In this document: one piece after another, positions 1-8,975 of the stretch
Layout of the letters: the number at the start of each line of letters is the position of its first letter
Position numbering within the stretch: position 1 is the stretch's first letter
Assembly: GCA_013362195.1 (NCBI GenBank)
Contig: JABFWM010000147.1
Coordinates: 1-22,365 of the forward strand
Origin: Acidobacteriota bacterium
Lineage (GTDB): Bacteria > Acidobacteriota > Vicinamibacteria > Vicinamibacterales > 2-12-FULL-66-21
Length of the DNA: 22,365 nt
Reading direction: 5' to 3'
The notes under the pieces: model-generated
Database searches by the model: none
Seen by the model: only the letters and a program-made list of their open reading frames with translations
Told to the model about the DNA's origin: nothing
Made by a program: the position numbers and the translations under genes

Positions 1-1
1 G

Positions 2-184
2 ATGCTCTCGCGGCGGGCATTCGTGCTGCGGCAACCCGATGCGGCGTCGCGTCTGCTCGATCGCGCGCCGCGCACCAACGGCGCCATCCTGCTGCTGAAG
101 AGCCTCGAGGGTCTCCGCTATCGATTCTGGAGTCCCGCGGTGGCGCGCGTCGGCCGCAAGGCCCGCGCGCTGCTCGCCGGCTGA
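2..184 (+). CDS. 3' end of an unrecognised gene (partial)
   Basis: An open frame runs from the left edge to a TGA at 182-184. Only the last 60 or so residues are visible, so the ATG at base 2 may be internal rather than the true start. The tail is basic (the run RVGRKARALLAG ends the protein) with a hydrophobic patch GAILLLKSLEGL, and I do not recognise the family. The stop lies five bases before the ATG of the HD-GYP gene in the same direction, so the two are probably co-transcribed. A coding call is supported by the tight spacing and by arginine- and alanine-rich codon use like that of the neighbours. No function can be assigned. Confidence 0.5.
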   Translation: MLSRRAFVLRQPDAASRLLDRAPRTNGAILLLKSLEGLRYRFWSPAVARVGRKARALLAG

Positions 185-189
185 AGACC

Positions 190-1611
190 ATGGCGACGAC
201 ACCGCCGACACGTACAGCCGCCGCGACCCACGACGACCCCGCGATCGATCCGATCGCGCTGCTGCGCGGATTGGTGAGCCTGCGGCGCCTGACCGGCATG
301 TATCCGGCCGGTCACCCCGCCATCGAGCAGAAGCTGAGCGAAGTCGAGCAGAGCATCCAGCGCGAACTGCTCACCGCGTCGCCCCTCTGCCTCGACGTCG
401 TCCGCGGACAGGCGCACGTCAACGGGCTGCCGTTCCGGGCCGACAGCGACACGCAGGCGCAGGCGCTCCGCGAGCTCACCGAGCTCGGCGTCGACAGCAT
501 CCATATGCACGCCGGGGTCAGCCGGCGGGAACTGCTCGCGCTGTCGGAATTTCTGTGGCAGTTCAAGGCCGCGAGCGGCGACGCCGTGGACGCGCAGCTC
601 GCGCGCCTCGACATTCATCACATCAGCCTCGGCCGGCTGCTGCCGCTCGACACGCGCTGGCGCGCGGCGCAGTGGCCCGATGCGCCGAGCGGGCCCCTCA
701 CTCCCGACTACGAGGAGTCGCTGGCGCTGACCGAGCGCACGTTCGATGCCGCTGCCGCCGGCCAGGGGATCAACCTCGTCACCGTGCGCCACGTCGTCGA
801 ATTGCTGATGCGCAAGGTCGCGACCAGCAGCGCCGCGCTGGGACAGATTCTCGCGGTGAAGCTGTACGAGAACCTGACCTATTGCCATTCGGTGAACGTC
901 GCCACGCTCAGTCTGCTGCTCGGCAAGCAAATCGGACTCGACGAGCGGCAGACCAGCGCGCTCGCCGAAGCGGCGCTGCTGCACGACATCGGCAAGACCC
1001 GCATCCCGCTCGACGTGCTGCGCAAGCCGGGCGCGCTCGATCGACGGGAGCGGAAGCTGATGGAAGCGCACACCGTCTTTGGCGCCGAGATCCTCGCGGA
1101 GCTCGACGGGCTGCAGCCGCTGACGCCCACCGTCGCGCTCGAACACCATCGCAGTCTCGAGGGCGGCGGGTATCCAGATCTCGGTCCGGGCCGCGTGCCG
1201 CACGCGCTCAGCCAGATCGTCTCGGTCGCGGACATCTACGAAGCGATCACCGGCGCGCGCTCGTACCAGGATCCCGCGATGCCCGAGCAGGCCTGCCTGA
1301 TCCTGGCCCGCCTCGCGGGCACGAAGCTGAATACCGCGCTCGTGAAGGCGTTCGTCAATGCGATCACGTTCTTCCCGGTCGGCTCGGTCGTGCGCACCGA
1401 TCGCGGCGAGCTCGGCGTCGTGGTCGCGACGAACGATGGCGAGCCGCTCCATCCCGTTCTCGCGCTGATGGACGATGGGTACGAGCGGCGTCCCGGCCGC
1501 GTCGACACGAGCGAGCGAGAGTCCGCCGGCGCGTATCTCCGCCACGTCATCGAGACCATCCGTCCACCGGAAGGGCTCGACATCACGTCGTTCCTCACCG
1601 CGCGAGCCTGA
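190..1611 (+). CDS. HD-GYP domain protein (cyclic-di-GMP phosphodiesterase family)
   Basis: This is a 473-residue cytoplasmic protein with no signal peptide or membrane segment. Residues 1 to about 190 form an N-terminal regulatory region I cannot name. Residues about 220-390 match the HD-GYP fold: HDIGK with H265 and D266, then EHHRSLEGGGYP with H319, H320 and G327-Y328-P329, then VADIYEAIT. The family usually hydrolyses cyclic di-GMP with a bi- or trinuclear metal centre. The usual HHExxDGxGYP signature is altered here to HHRxxEGGGYP, so the glutamate is arginine and the aspartate is glutamate. The histidines and the HD pair are kept, so metal binding looks possible while activity is uncertain. 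A C-terminal region (about 395-473) starts FFPVGSVVRTDRGELGVV, as in many HD-GYP proteins. It starts five bases after the upstream stop. The family call is firm; the catalytic state is not. Confidence 0.9.
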   Translation: MATTPPTRTAAATHDDPAIDPIALLRGLVSLRRLTGMYPAGHPAIEQKLSEVEQSIQRELLTASPLCLDVVRGQAHVNGLPFRADSDTQAQALRELTELGVDSIHMHAGVSRRELLALSEFLWQFKAASGDAVDAQLARLDIHHISLGRLLPLDTRWRAAQWPDAPSGPLTPDYEESLALTERTFDAAAAGQGINLVTVRHVVELLMRKVATSSAALGQILAVKLYENLTYCHSVNVATLSLLLGKQIGLDERQTSALAEAALLHDIGKTRIPLDVLRKPGALDRRERKLMEAHTVFGAEILAELDGLQPLTPTVALEHHRSLEGGGYPDLGPGRVPHALSQIVSVADIYEAITGARSYQDPAMPEQACLILARLAGTKLNTALVKAFVNAITFFPVGSVVRTDRGELGVVVATNDGEPLHPVLALMDDGYERRPGRVDTSERESAGAYLRHVIETIRPPEGLDITSFLTARA

Positions 1612-1635
1612 GCGCTGGTATCATCCGGCGCAGTC

Positions 1636-1655
1636 GCCGGGTTTGAAGACCCGGC
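1636..1655. repeat. Intergenic palindrome, copy 1
   Basis: The sequence is GCCGGGTTTGAAGACCCGGC, with 7-bp arms GCCGGGT and ACCCGGC around a 6-base centre. It lies 25 bases after the HD-GYP stop. Near-identical palindromes occur at 1720-1739 and 8898-8916, all outside genes, so this is a dispersed REP-like family. It could act as an RNA hairpin at the 3' end of the HD-GYP transcript, but there is no T tract. Confidence 0.75.
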
Positions 1656-1719
1656 TTACCCTGACAGAACGCTGCTCTCCTCGACAGGTGCAGGGCGCAC
1701 CTTCAGGGGCGCCGAACGC

Positions 1720-1739
1720 GCCGGGTCTGAGGGCCCGGC
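1720..1739. repeat. Intergenic palindrome, copy 2
   Basis: The sequence GCCGGGTCTGAGGGCCCGGC has arms GCCGGG and CCCGGC. It is the second copy within 100 bases and sits 24 bases before the M14 peptidase ATG. The 152-bp gap 1612-1763 holds these two copies and a weak ribosome-binding site (GGAG at 1751-1754), and nothing else that I can identify. Confidence 0.7.
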
Positions 1740-1763
1740 CTGCATCCGTCGGAGACTCGTCGA

Positions 1764-4619
1764 ATGAGGAAGTTCCTGGCTGGCGCGGCGCTGCTGCTCG
1801 CCGTCGTTGCGGCGCCCGCGCAGCAGATGGTGACCGAGACGCGCGATCCCGCGCAGGCGCAGGACGAGGACTTCGCGGCGTCGGTCAGGACCTGGACGAC
1901 CAGGCCGTCCTTCATCAGCCCGCTCGTCGATCATCTGCCGAAGGTCCCGGGCGTCCCGTCGCCGAAGGACGTGCTCGGGTATCACGTCGGCGCGCCGGCG
2001 ACGCTCACGTATTACGCCGACATCCTGAAGTATTACCGCGCGCTCGCGGCGGCGACGCCGCGCGTCCGGGTCGAGACGATCGGCCGCTCCGACGAAGATC
2101 GCGAACTCGTCGTCGTGTGGGTGTCGTCCGACGAGAACCTGAGCAACCTGCAGCGCAACAAGGACAACCTGGCGAGGATTGCCGACCCGCGCGGCCTCAC
2201 GCCCGATCAGATCAGGACCCTGATTGCCACGACCAGACCGCAGTATCACCTGATGGGCGGGCTGCACAGCGGCGAGACCGGGCCATCCGAGATGTTGATG
2301 GAGCTGTGCTATCGCCTGGCGACCGAAACGTCGCCGCTCGTCGAACAGATTCGGGACAACGTCATCGTGTCGATCACGCCCGTCGCGGATCCTGATGGAC
2401 GCGATCGCAACGTCGACTGGTTCTATGCGGAGCGCGAGCGGCAGCAGAAGAACGGCGAGCCGCCGGCCCCGGCGTCGGGCGCGGGCGGCGGACGCGGCGG
2501 GCCGTCGCTGCCGTACTGGGGCAAGTACGTCTTCCACGACAACAACCGCGACATCAATCTGTCGCAGGTCTCGATGCGCGCGATCGTCGACTGGTACTTC
2601 ACGGCGCATCCGCCGATCATGCACGACCTTCACGAGGCGCAGCCGCTGCTCTACACCTACAGCGGCGGTCCGCCGCAGAACCCGAACCTCGATCCGATTC
2701 TGTTCACGGAGCTGCCGTTCTTCGCCAACTTCGAGCTCTCGCAGATGACGAAGTGGGGCATGCCCGGCGTCTACACCCACGCGTTCATGGACGGCTGGTC
2801 GCCCGGCTATCTCGGCTCCGTCGCCTACAACCACAACGGCATGATGCGCATGTACGAGACGCAGTCGGGCAGGGAAGAACGGCCGGGCGCGCCGCCGCCG
2901 CCGACAGCCGACGCGGCGCCGGGCGAACGCGGGGGACGCGGCGCACTTGGCGCGGCGATCCCGTCCGGACGCGGCGGATCGCAGCCCCGCGAGTGGTATC
3001 GCGGGCTGCCGGTGCCCGCCGACGCGGTGGCGACGTTCTCCCGCCGCAACAACGCCAACTACATGGAGACCGGCGTGCTGTCCGCGCTGCAGCTCACGGC
3101 GATGTTCCCGAACATGGTGGTCGAGAACTTCTACCGCAAGACGCAGAACTCGATCGACGCCGGCAGAAACGAACCGCCGTACGGCTACGTGATCCCGGCC
3201 GCGCGCGACATGACCCGTGCGGCCGCGCTCGTCAACATCCTGCGCGTGCAGCGCATCGAAGTCGGCCGGGCGACGAGCGACGTCAGGACGGCCGACGGCA
3301 CGTTCCCCGCGGGCTCGTACGTGATCAAGCGCGATCAGCCGTACGGACGGCTTGCGAAGAACCTGCTCGAGCGCCAGACGTATCCCGATCCCAACCTCAC
3401 CACCTACGACGACAGCGGCTGGACGATGGGACTGGCGATGCTCGTCGACGTGAAGGAGATCAAGGACAAGACGATCCTCGACGCGAAGGTCACGCCGGTG
3501 ACCGAGGCGACCGTCACGGGCCGGATGAGCGGCGCCGGCACCGCCGCGATTGCCGTCGCGCAGTACGGATCGAACAACATGATCGCGTTCCGCTACCGCT
3601 TGAAGAACGTCGCGATGAAGATCGCGGAACAGCCGTTTACGGCGGCCGGCATCGACTTTCCGGCCGGCTCGTTCGTGATCGCGGGAGCGTCGGACGCGTC
3701 GACGGTGCGCGCGGCCGTGGAGGACCTCGGGCTGACCGCGGCGGCATTGCCGGCGATGCCCTCGATCGCGATGCACGACGCCGATCTGCCGCGCATCGCG
3801 ATCTACTCGGCCTGGAACGCCACCCAGGAAGTCGGCTGGGTCCGCTACGCGTTCGACCGCTTCGGGATCCCCTTCGACCTGATTTACAAGGAGCGCGTGA
3901 AACAGGGGAACCTGCGCGCCGACTACGACGTGATCGTGATGCCGACGCAGCCGGCGAACCGCGCCGCGGTGTTCGCGGCGCCCGCGCCGCGTCCCGTGCC
4001 GTACCAGAAAAGCGACAAGTACCGGTTCCTCGGCATGTACGGCGAGTCGCCGGACATCTCGGGGGGATTCGGCGGGGACGGCGTCGACGCGTTCGCGAGG
4101 TTCCTCGACGGCGGCGGCACGCTGATCACGATGGGTGAAGCGTCGCGCTTTCCGGCCGAACTCGGGTTCGCGCGGACCGTGGACGCCGCGTCCACGACCA
4201 GCCAGTTCTATGCGCCGCGTCCGCTCGTCAACGCGGAGATCCTCAAGCCGGATCATCCGGTGTTCTACGGCTACCGCGACCGCCTGCTGCCGCTCAAGTA
4301 CATCGGCGGCCCCTTGTTGACCGTCGGGCCTCCGGATCAGGCCGCGGTGCTCGGCAAGTACGTCGGCGGCGACGCGGCGGTGCTGAGCGGCCTGATGCGC
4401 GGCGCGGACGAGATTCGCGATCGGCCGTTCGCGATCGACGTCCCGGGCGGCTACGCGGGGAAGGGCCGCATCATCATGTTCGCCAACAATCCCATCTACC
4501 GGTGGCAGAACCACGGCGAATTCAATCTCGTCTTCAACGCGCTGATGAACTGGAACGATCTCGCCGCGGCGCAATCCTCGCCGTCACGGGCGACGACCGC
4601 TATTCAGGGGGGCCGATGA
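1764..4619 (+). CDS. Secreted M14-family zinc carboxypeptidase-like protein
   Basis: This 951-residue protein starts with a signal peptide (MRKFLAGAALLLAVVAAPAQQ), so it acts outside the cytoplasm. Residues about 55-330 carry the M14 zinc peptidase features: HSGE with H168 and E171 as the first two zinc ligands, NNRD at 260-263 in the position of the substrate-binding Asn-Arg, and H287 in MHDLHEA as the probable third ligand. Two glycine-rich stretches (about 237-250 and 373-408) look like flexible loops. The C-terminal half is typical of the long acidobacterial and Bacteroidetes M14 proteins and includes a region (about 675-930) resembling a glutamine-amidotransferase-like fold. The family removes C-terminal residues from peptides; the substrate here is unknown. 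The start follows GGAG by nine bases. Its stop overlaps the next start as ATGA, so the two genes are translationally coupled. Confidence 0.9.
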   Translation: MRKFLAGAALLLAVVAAPAQQMVTETRDPAQAQDEDFAASVRTWTTRPSFISPLVDHLPKVPGVPSPKDVLGYHVGAPATLTYYADILKYYRALAAATPRVRVETIGRSDEDRELVVVWVSSDENLSNLQRNKDNLARIADPRGLTPDQIRTLIATTRPQYHLMGGLHSGETGPSEMLMELCYRLATETSPLVEQIRDNVIVSITPVADPDGRDRNVDWFYAERERQQKNGEPPAPASGAGGGRGGPSLPYWGKYVFHDNNRDINLSQVSMRAIVDWYFTAHPPIMHDLHEAQPLLYTYSGGPPQNPNLDPILFTELPFFANFELSQMTKWGMPGVYTHAFMDGWSPGYLGSVAYNHNGMMRMYETQSGREERPGAPPPPTADAAPGERGGRGALGAAIPSGRGGSQPREWYRGLPVPADAVATFSRRNNANYMETGVLSALQLTAMFPNMVVENFYRKTQNSIDAGRNEPPYGYVIPAARDMTRAAALVNILRVQRIEVGRATSDVRTADGTFPAGSYVIKRDQPYGRLAKNLLERQTYPDPNLTTYDDSGWTMGLAMLVDVKEIKDKTILDAKVTPVTEATVTGRMSGAGTAAIAVAQYGSNNMIAFRYRLKNVAMKIAEQPFTAAGIDFPAGSFVIAGASDASTVRAAVEDLGLTAAALPAMPSIAMHDADLPRIAIYSAWNATQEVGWVRYAFDRFGIPFDLIYKERVKQGNLRADYDVIVMPTQPANRAAVFAAPAPRPVPYQKSDKYRFLGMYGESPDISGGFGGDGVDAFARFLDGGGTLITMGEASRFPAELGFARTVDAASTTSQFYAPRPLVNAEILKPDHPVFYGYRDRLLPLKYIGGPLLTVGPPDQAAVLGKYVGGDAAVLSGLMRGADEIRDRPFAIDVPGGYAGKGRIIMFANNPIYRWQNHGEFNLVFNALMNWNDLAAAQSSPSRATTAIQGGR

Positions 4620-5557
4620 CCGCGTACCGACTCGCACTGGCCGCGACCGCGCTGGGCGCCACGCTCGTCCACGCCCAACAGCCGCCCGCCCCGCGTCCAT
4701 CGACGGCGCCGCGCGGCCTCAACAATCCGCCGATCGAAATGCCGTTGTGGGAGAACGGCGCCCCGGGCGCGCTGGGCACCGGCGATGCCGACACGCCGAC
4801 GCTGACGATCTATCGCGCCCCGCGCGTCGCCGCGGGGACCGCGGTCGTCGTGGCGCCCGGCGGCGGCTACGGCGCGCTCGCGATGGATCACGAAGGCCGC
4901 CAGGTCGCGTACTGGTTCAACGCCATGGGGGTGTCGGCGTTCGTGCTGAAGTACCGTCTCGGCCCGACCTATCACCACCCGATCGAGCTTGGCGACGCGC
5001 AGCGCGCGATTCGCCTCGTTCGGGCGCGCGCGCAGGAGTTTGGCGTCCAGCCCGATCGGATCGGGATGATGGGCTTTTCGGCGGGCGGCCACCTGACCGC
5101 GACGGCCGGCACGCACTTCGATGCCGGCACGGCTGACGCGAGCGATCCGATCGATCGCGTCAGCAGCCGTCCGGATTTTCTGATTCTCGGCTATCCGGTG
5201 ATCTCGTCCGATCCGGCCATCGCGCATGCCGGTTCGTTCCGCAACCTGCTCGGCGAGCACCCCGATCCCCGGCTGCTCGAGGATCTGTCGAACGATCTGC
5301 GGGTCACGCCGGAGACGCCGCCGACCTTCCTGTTCCACACCACCGCCGACAGCGGCGTGCCGGCGGAGAACAGCGTCCGGTTCTATCTCGCGTTGAAGAA
5401 GGCGAAGGTGCCGGCCGAACTGCACATCTTCGAGAACGGCCCGCATGGCGTGGGGCTGGCGCTGAACGATCCGTCGCTCAGCGTCTGGCCGACGCTGCTG
5501 ATGAATTGGCTGCGCGCGCGCGGACTGCTGACGCCGGCGGCGCCGGCCGGCCGCTGA
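4616..5557 (+). CDS. Secreted alpha/beta-hydrolase, acetyl-xylan-esterase-like
   Basis: This is a 313-residue exported hydrolase. I chose the ATG at 4616 because it overlaps the peptidase stop (ATGA), is preceded by an AGGGGGG ribosome-binding site and opens a clear signal peptide (MTAYRLALAATALGATLVHAQ); the in-frame upstream ATG at 4502 lies inside the peptidase gene. The fold features are the oxyanion-hole motif PGGGYG, the nucleophile elbow GFSAGG with S155, the acid D245 in TADSGVP and the base H277 in GPHGVGL. This is the order seen in BD-FAE/Axe-type carbohydrate esterases such as acetyl xylan esterase. The natural ester is unknown; deacetylation of plant or microbial polysaccharide is a fair inference. 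It probably shares a transcript with the M14 gene. Confidence 0.9.
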   Translation: MTAYRLALAATALGATLVHAQQPPAPRPSTAPRGLNNPPIEMPLWENGAPGALGTGDADTPTLTIYRAPRVAAGTAVVVAPGGGYGALAMDHEGRQVAYWFNAMGVSAFVLKYRLGPTYHHPIELGDAQRAIRLVRARAQEFGVQPDRIGMMGFSAGGHLTATAGTHFDAGTADASDPIDRVSSRPDFLILGYPVISSDPAIAHAGSFRNLLGEHPDPRLLEDLSNDLRVTPETPPTFLFHTTADSGVPAENSVRFYLALKKAKVPAELHIFENGPHGVGLALNDPSLSVWPTLLMNWLRARGLLTPAAPAGR

Positions 5558-5562
5558 CGTCC

Positions 5563-5575
5563 GCGCCGGAGGCGC
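5563..5575 (+). other. Small GC hairpin between esterase and transglutaminase-like genes
   Basis: GCGCC, GGA and GGCGC form a perfect 5-bp stem with a 3-base loop just after the esterase stop. It has no T tract, so it may attenuate transcription or stabilise an mRNA end rather than terminate. Confidence 0.35.
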
Positions 5576-5599
5576 GCGCCTTGCACTCCGCGCCGCCGA

Positions 5600-8500
5600 A
5601 TGGCCGAACGAGAGCAGTCTCGTCGTGTCTTTGAGAACGCCGCTGCCACTCTGGCGCTGACGATTGCCCTCGCGCTGTCGCGGCTCGCGGGGCAATCGCC
5701 GGCCGTCTCGATCCAGCCGTCCCTCACCGCGGTATCCTCGCCCGGCGCCGCCGTCTACAACGTCCGCGTCGTCACCGACGCCTCGCCGGACCTGTCGGAT
5801 CTTCCGAGCTTCGTCAGGAGCGCGACGGCGCGATGGCCGTCACCGGCGGAAAAAGTCTGGGCGCTCTTCTACTGGACGCACGTCCTCAAGCGGCAGACCG
5901 CGCCGATGGTCCTGCACGGATTCGAGGTGACGGATCCGATCCGCAACTTCTCGGACTTCGGCTACACGATGTGCAGCACGATCTCCGGGATCAACCAGTC
6001 GCTCTACGAAACGCTCGGCCTGCGCCATCAGTACTGGGACATCTGCAACCACACCGTCACGAACGTCGAGTACGACGGCGCGTTCCACATGATCGACGGC
6101 TCGATGTCGAATCTCGTCACGCGCGACGATGGGGTGACGCTGGCGTCGGTGGAGGAAACGGCGGCCGATGCCGCGCGGCTCGTCAAGGAACACAGTCTGT
6201 ATACGACGAGCGCGAACGGTTTCCTGCAGGGCTCGGACATGATGCGGAATCTCGCCGACACCGCCAGTCCGATCGACGGCCGCATCACGCCAGGCTTTGC
6301 GAACAGTTTCTGCTCGACGGGGTTGAAGTTCCGCAACTACTACTACAACTGGGACGCGGGGCATCGTTACGTGCTCAACCTGCGCCAGGGCGAGTCGTAC
6401 ACGCGCTACTATCACCCGCTCGGCTCGACGCCGGACTACTGGGTCGGCAGTGAAAAGATCGCCGCTCCCGATCCGGCGACGACGTTTCTCATCGACTCCG
6501 CCGGCACGTTCGGGGTGCGCGGCAACGGCGTGTGGTCGTTCGTTCCCGATCTCTCGGGCGCAGGCTGGGATCGCGTCGTCTACCGCTCCGACAACATCGT
6601 CGCCGCTGGCGGCGGGCTCGCGCCCGCGAGCGGCGGACGCGATGCGGACGTCGTGTACAACGTCGCACCGGCCAATGCGATTGCGTCGCAGACGATCCAC
6701 GCGGCGTTCTTCAAGAGCGACGCGGCCGCGCGTGCCGCGATCGCGATCAGCCTGAATCACGGCGCGACCTGGACCGACGTGGGGAGCGCCGGCACCGCCG
6801 TCGGCAGCCGCGTCGAGGTCGATGTCCCGATGCGCGACGCGGTCAACGGCGCCTACGGCATGCTGGTGCGGATCCGGATGCGCGCGCCGGCGAACGCCCC
6901 GAGCGCCGTGGCCCTGACCGCGCTCGCGATTGACACGATCACGCACGTCAACGCCCGCGCGCTGCCGAAGCTCACTATCGGCCGGAACGAGATTGTCGTC
7001 GGCGCGGGCAGCCAGACCGACACCATCGTGCTGTGGCCGGACCTGCGCGGCGAGTTGTGGACGAAGGACGTCTACGACTTCCGCAACATCGCCACCCAGC
7101 CGGTGTCCGTGCCGAAGAAGTTCACCGCGGTCGCGTTCCCGGCGGTGCTCACGGAGGACGCGTATCTCACGTATCGCGTCGATGCGCCCCGTGACATCAC
7201 CGGCGTGACCTACGGCGGCCGTCTCCACAACTACCGGGCCGGCTCCTACGTCGAATTCCAGCATTCGTTCGACGGCGGCGGCACGTGGACGCCGTCGTAT
7301 CGCCTGACCGACGTCAGCGCGCCCTATGACGTCATTCACTACGAGACGATCGGCAGCATTCCCGCCGGCGTGCGGACGGTGTTGTTCAAGTTCCTGATGC
7401 ACAACACCGAACCGTCCGGCTCGCGTCCGAGCGGCCTCTATGCGGCGCGGATGGAAGTGCAGCACCAGCCCGCCGCCCCCGCCCCCGCGGCGCTGGACGT
7501 GACGCTTCGCTGGAACGAAGTGCGCGCCGATCGCACGCTCGTGCAGCGGACGCACCGGCAGCGCGTCAGCGGCTTCCCGTTCGCCTACGTCGTCAACGTC
7601 GGCGGCAGCGATCATCCGATCGTGGAGTCGCTCCGACTGGCCGTCGCCGACGACAGCGACGCGACTCCGTTCGGCTACGGCGATGGCATCGACGCGGGCG
7701 GCACGAAGTACGCCGCGACGAAGCGGAAGGAAGGCACCAACCTTGCAAAAGGGAGGCCCTACACGGTGTCGCGCGCGCCCTCCGGGTTCCAGTCGTCGGC
7801 AGGCGCGAGCAACACGACGATCCTCACCGACGGCGTGGTCGGCGCGCCGCAGACCGGCGGCATTTCGTACTGGTGGGGGCAGTGCTGGAGCGCGAACAGC
7901 GACGTGAACCTGCAAGTCGATCTCGGGCAGGCGCGGATGATTGGCGCCGTCCGCGCGCATCTGTTCGGGACGCCGTCCTGGGACGCGTTCCGCGGCGACG
8001 TGCAGGATCGCGTCGAGATCCTCACGTCGCCGGACGGGAGCAACTTCACGAGCCAGGGACTGCTGCAGATGGCGGTCTGGAAAAAGGATCTCCCGATCAA
8101 CTACATGCTGCTCGACAGCGAGAAGGCGACGGCGTGGAACTTCGAGCGGCGGCTGCCGGCTCCGGTGTCCGCGCGGTTCGTGCGCTATCGCGTGTCGCCC
8201 AGGCGAATCGTCTGCGCCAGCGAACTGCAGGTGTTCGATCGCATCGACGACGAACCATTCGATCTGCGCATCGCCTTGCCCGACGCCGTGCCCGTGCCGC
8301 CACCGCCGCCGCCGCCCGCACCGGACGATCTCGACGAGATCGTGCTGCACGCCGCTGTCGGACCGCAGATCCGCGGCGGCTGGAACGTCATCGCGGATCC
8401 TTCGGCGGCGAGCGGTGCACGACTGCAGAATCCGGATGCCGGCGCGGCGAAGCTCGCCACCGCCCTGGCGGCCCCGGTGCAGGCCTTCGATCTCACCTTC

Positions 8501-8890
8501 ACCGCCGCGGCCGGCCGCGCCTATCGCCTGTGGCTGCGCGCGCGGGCCATCAACGACCGCTTCACCAACGACTCGGTGTTCGTGCAGTTCGACGGCAGCG
8601 TCGACGCGAGCGGCGCGCCGATCTGGCGCATCGGGAGTCCGTCGTCAACGACGGTCGTGCTGGAAGACTGCAGCGGCTGCGGCGTGCAGGGCTGGGGATG
8701 GGCCGATAACGGCTACGGGCTCAACGTCGCGGGCCCGGTCGTGTATTTCGCCACGTCGGGCCCGCAGCGGCTGCGCGTGCAGGTGCGCGAAGACGGCCTC
8801 GGGATCGATCAGATCGTGCTGTCGGCGGTGACCTACTTCACCGCGCGCCCCGGCGCGACGAAGAACGACACGACGATTATTGCGAAGTAA
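5600..8890 (+). CDS. Large secreted protein: transglutaminase-like plus F5/8-type discoidin domain
   Basis: This 1096-residue protein opens with a probable signal peptide (LALTIALALSRLAG, residues 17-30). Residues about 55-170 resemble a transglutaminase-like cysteine protease core: C125 in TMCSTISG, H151 in CNHTVTNVEYDG and D166 in HMIDGS have the spacing of a Cys-His-Asp triad. Residues about 240-660 are beta-rich and contain sialidase-like strands (SLNHGATWTDVG, SFDGGGTWTPSY). Residues 714-880 form a discoidin/F5/8-type-C-like domain starting NLAKGRPYTV and ending RFVRYRVSPRRIVCASELQVF. A proline-rich linker (about 895-905) leads to a C-terminal carbohydrate-binding-like beta-sandwich (about 910-1085). 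It probably binds and remodels an extracellular polymer; the substrate is unknown. The ATG at 5600 has no strong ribosome-binding site, and a GTG at 5626 is out of frame, so the start is moderately secure. Confidence 0.85.
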   Translation: MAEREQSRRVFENAAATLALTIALALSRLAGQSPAVSIQPSLTAVSSPGAAVYNVRVVTDASPDLSDLPSFVRSATARWPSPAEKVWALFYWTHVLKRQTAPMVLHGFEVTDPIRNFSDFGYTMCSTISGINQSLYETLGLRHQYWDICNHTVTNVEYDGAFHMIDGSMSNLVTRDDGVTLASVEETAADAARLVKEHSLYTTSANGFLQGSDMMRNLADTASPIDGRITPGFANSFCSTGLKFRNYYYNWDAGHRYVLNLRQGESYTRYYHPLGSTPDYWVGSEKIAAPDPATTFLIDSAGTFGVRGNGVWSFVPDLSGAGWDRVVYRSDNIVAAGGGLAPASGGRDADVVYNVAPANAIASQTIHAAFFKSDAAARAAIAISLNHGATWTDVGSAGTAVGSRVEVDVPMRDAVNGAYGMLVRIRMRAPANAPSAVALTALAIDTITHVNARALPKLTIGRNEIVVGAGSQTDTIVLWPDLRGELWTKDVYDFRNIATQPVSVPKKFTAVAFPAVLTEDAYLTYRVDAPRDITGVTYGGRLHNYRAGSYVEFQHSFDGGGTWTPSYRLTDVSAPYDVIHYETIGSIPAGVRTVLFKFLMHNTEPSGSRPSGLYAARMEVQHQPAAPAPAALDVTLRWNEVRADRTLVQRTHRQRVSGFPFAYVVNVGGSDHPIVESLRLAVADDSDATPFGYGDGIDAGGTKYAATKRKEGTNLAKGRPYTVSRAPSGFQSSAGASNTTILTDGVVGAPQTGGISYWWGQCWSANSDVNLQVDLGQARMIGAVRAHLFGTPSWDAFRGDVQDRVEILTSPDGSNFTSQGLLQMAVWKKDLPINYMLLDSEKATAWNFERRLPAPVSARFVRYRVSPRRIVCASELQVFDRIDDEPFDLRIALPDAVPVPPPPPPPAPDDLDEIVLHAAVGPQIRGGWNVIADPSAASGARLQNPDAGAAKLATALAAPVQAFDLTFTAAAGRAYRLWLRARAINDRFTNDSVFVQFDGSVDASGAPIWRIGSPSSTTVVLEDCSGCGVQGWGWADNGYGLNVAGPVVYFATSGPQRLRVQVREDGLGIDQIVLSAVTYFTARPGATKNDTTIIAK

Positions 8891-8897
8891 CACTCTG

Positions 8898-8916
8898 GCC
8901 GGTCTTCAGACCCGGC
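8898..8916. repeat. Intergenic palindrome, copy 3
   Basis: GCCGGTCTTCAGACCCGGC matches the reverse complement of the palindromes at 1636 and 1720, less one G. It starts seven bases after the stop of the transglutaminase-like gene and opens the repeat field that fills 8898-9147. Confidence 0.7.
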
Positions 8917-8975
8917 GCTCCATACGATCCGTGTCCGTCCCTGTCCGTCCGTGCTGGATCTCCTTCGACCGTGTA

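Noticed and set aside
118..1545. 475-residue minus-strand open frame
   Set aside because: It is antisense to the HD-GYP gene and has no recognisable motif.
1656..4574. 972-residue open frame on the minus strand
   Set aside because: It is antisense to the M14 gene, arginine-rich and without domains; long antisense frames are expected at this GC content, where the real frame favours G or C at the third position.
5840..8350. 836-residue minus-strand open frame
   Set aside because: It is a shadow of the transglutaminase-like gene, with low-complexity arginine-rich sequence and no signal peptide or known motif.
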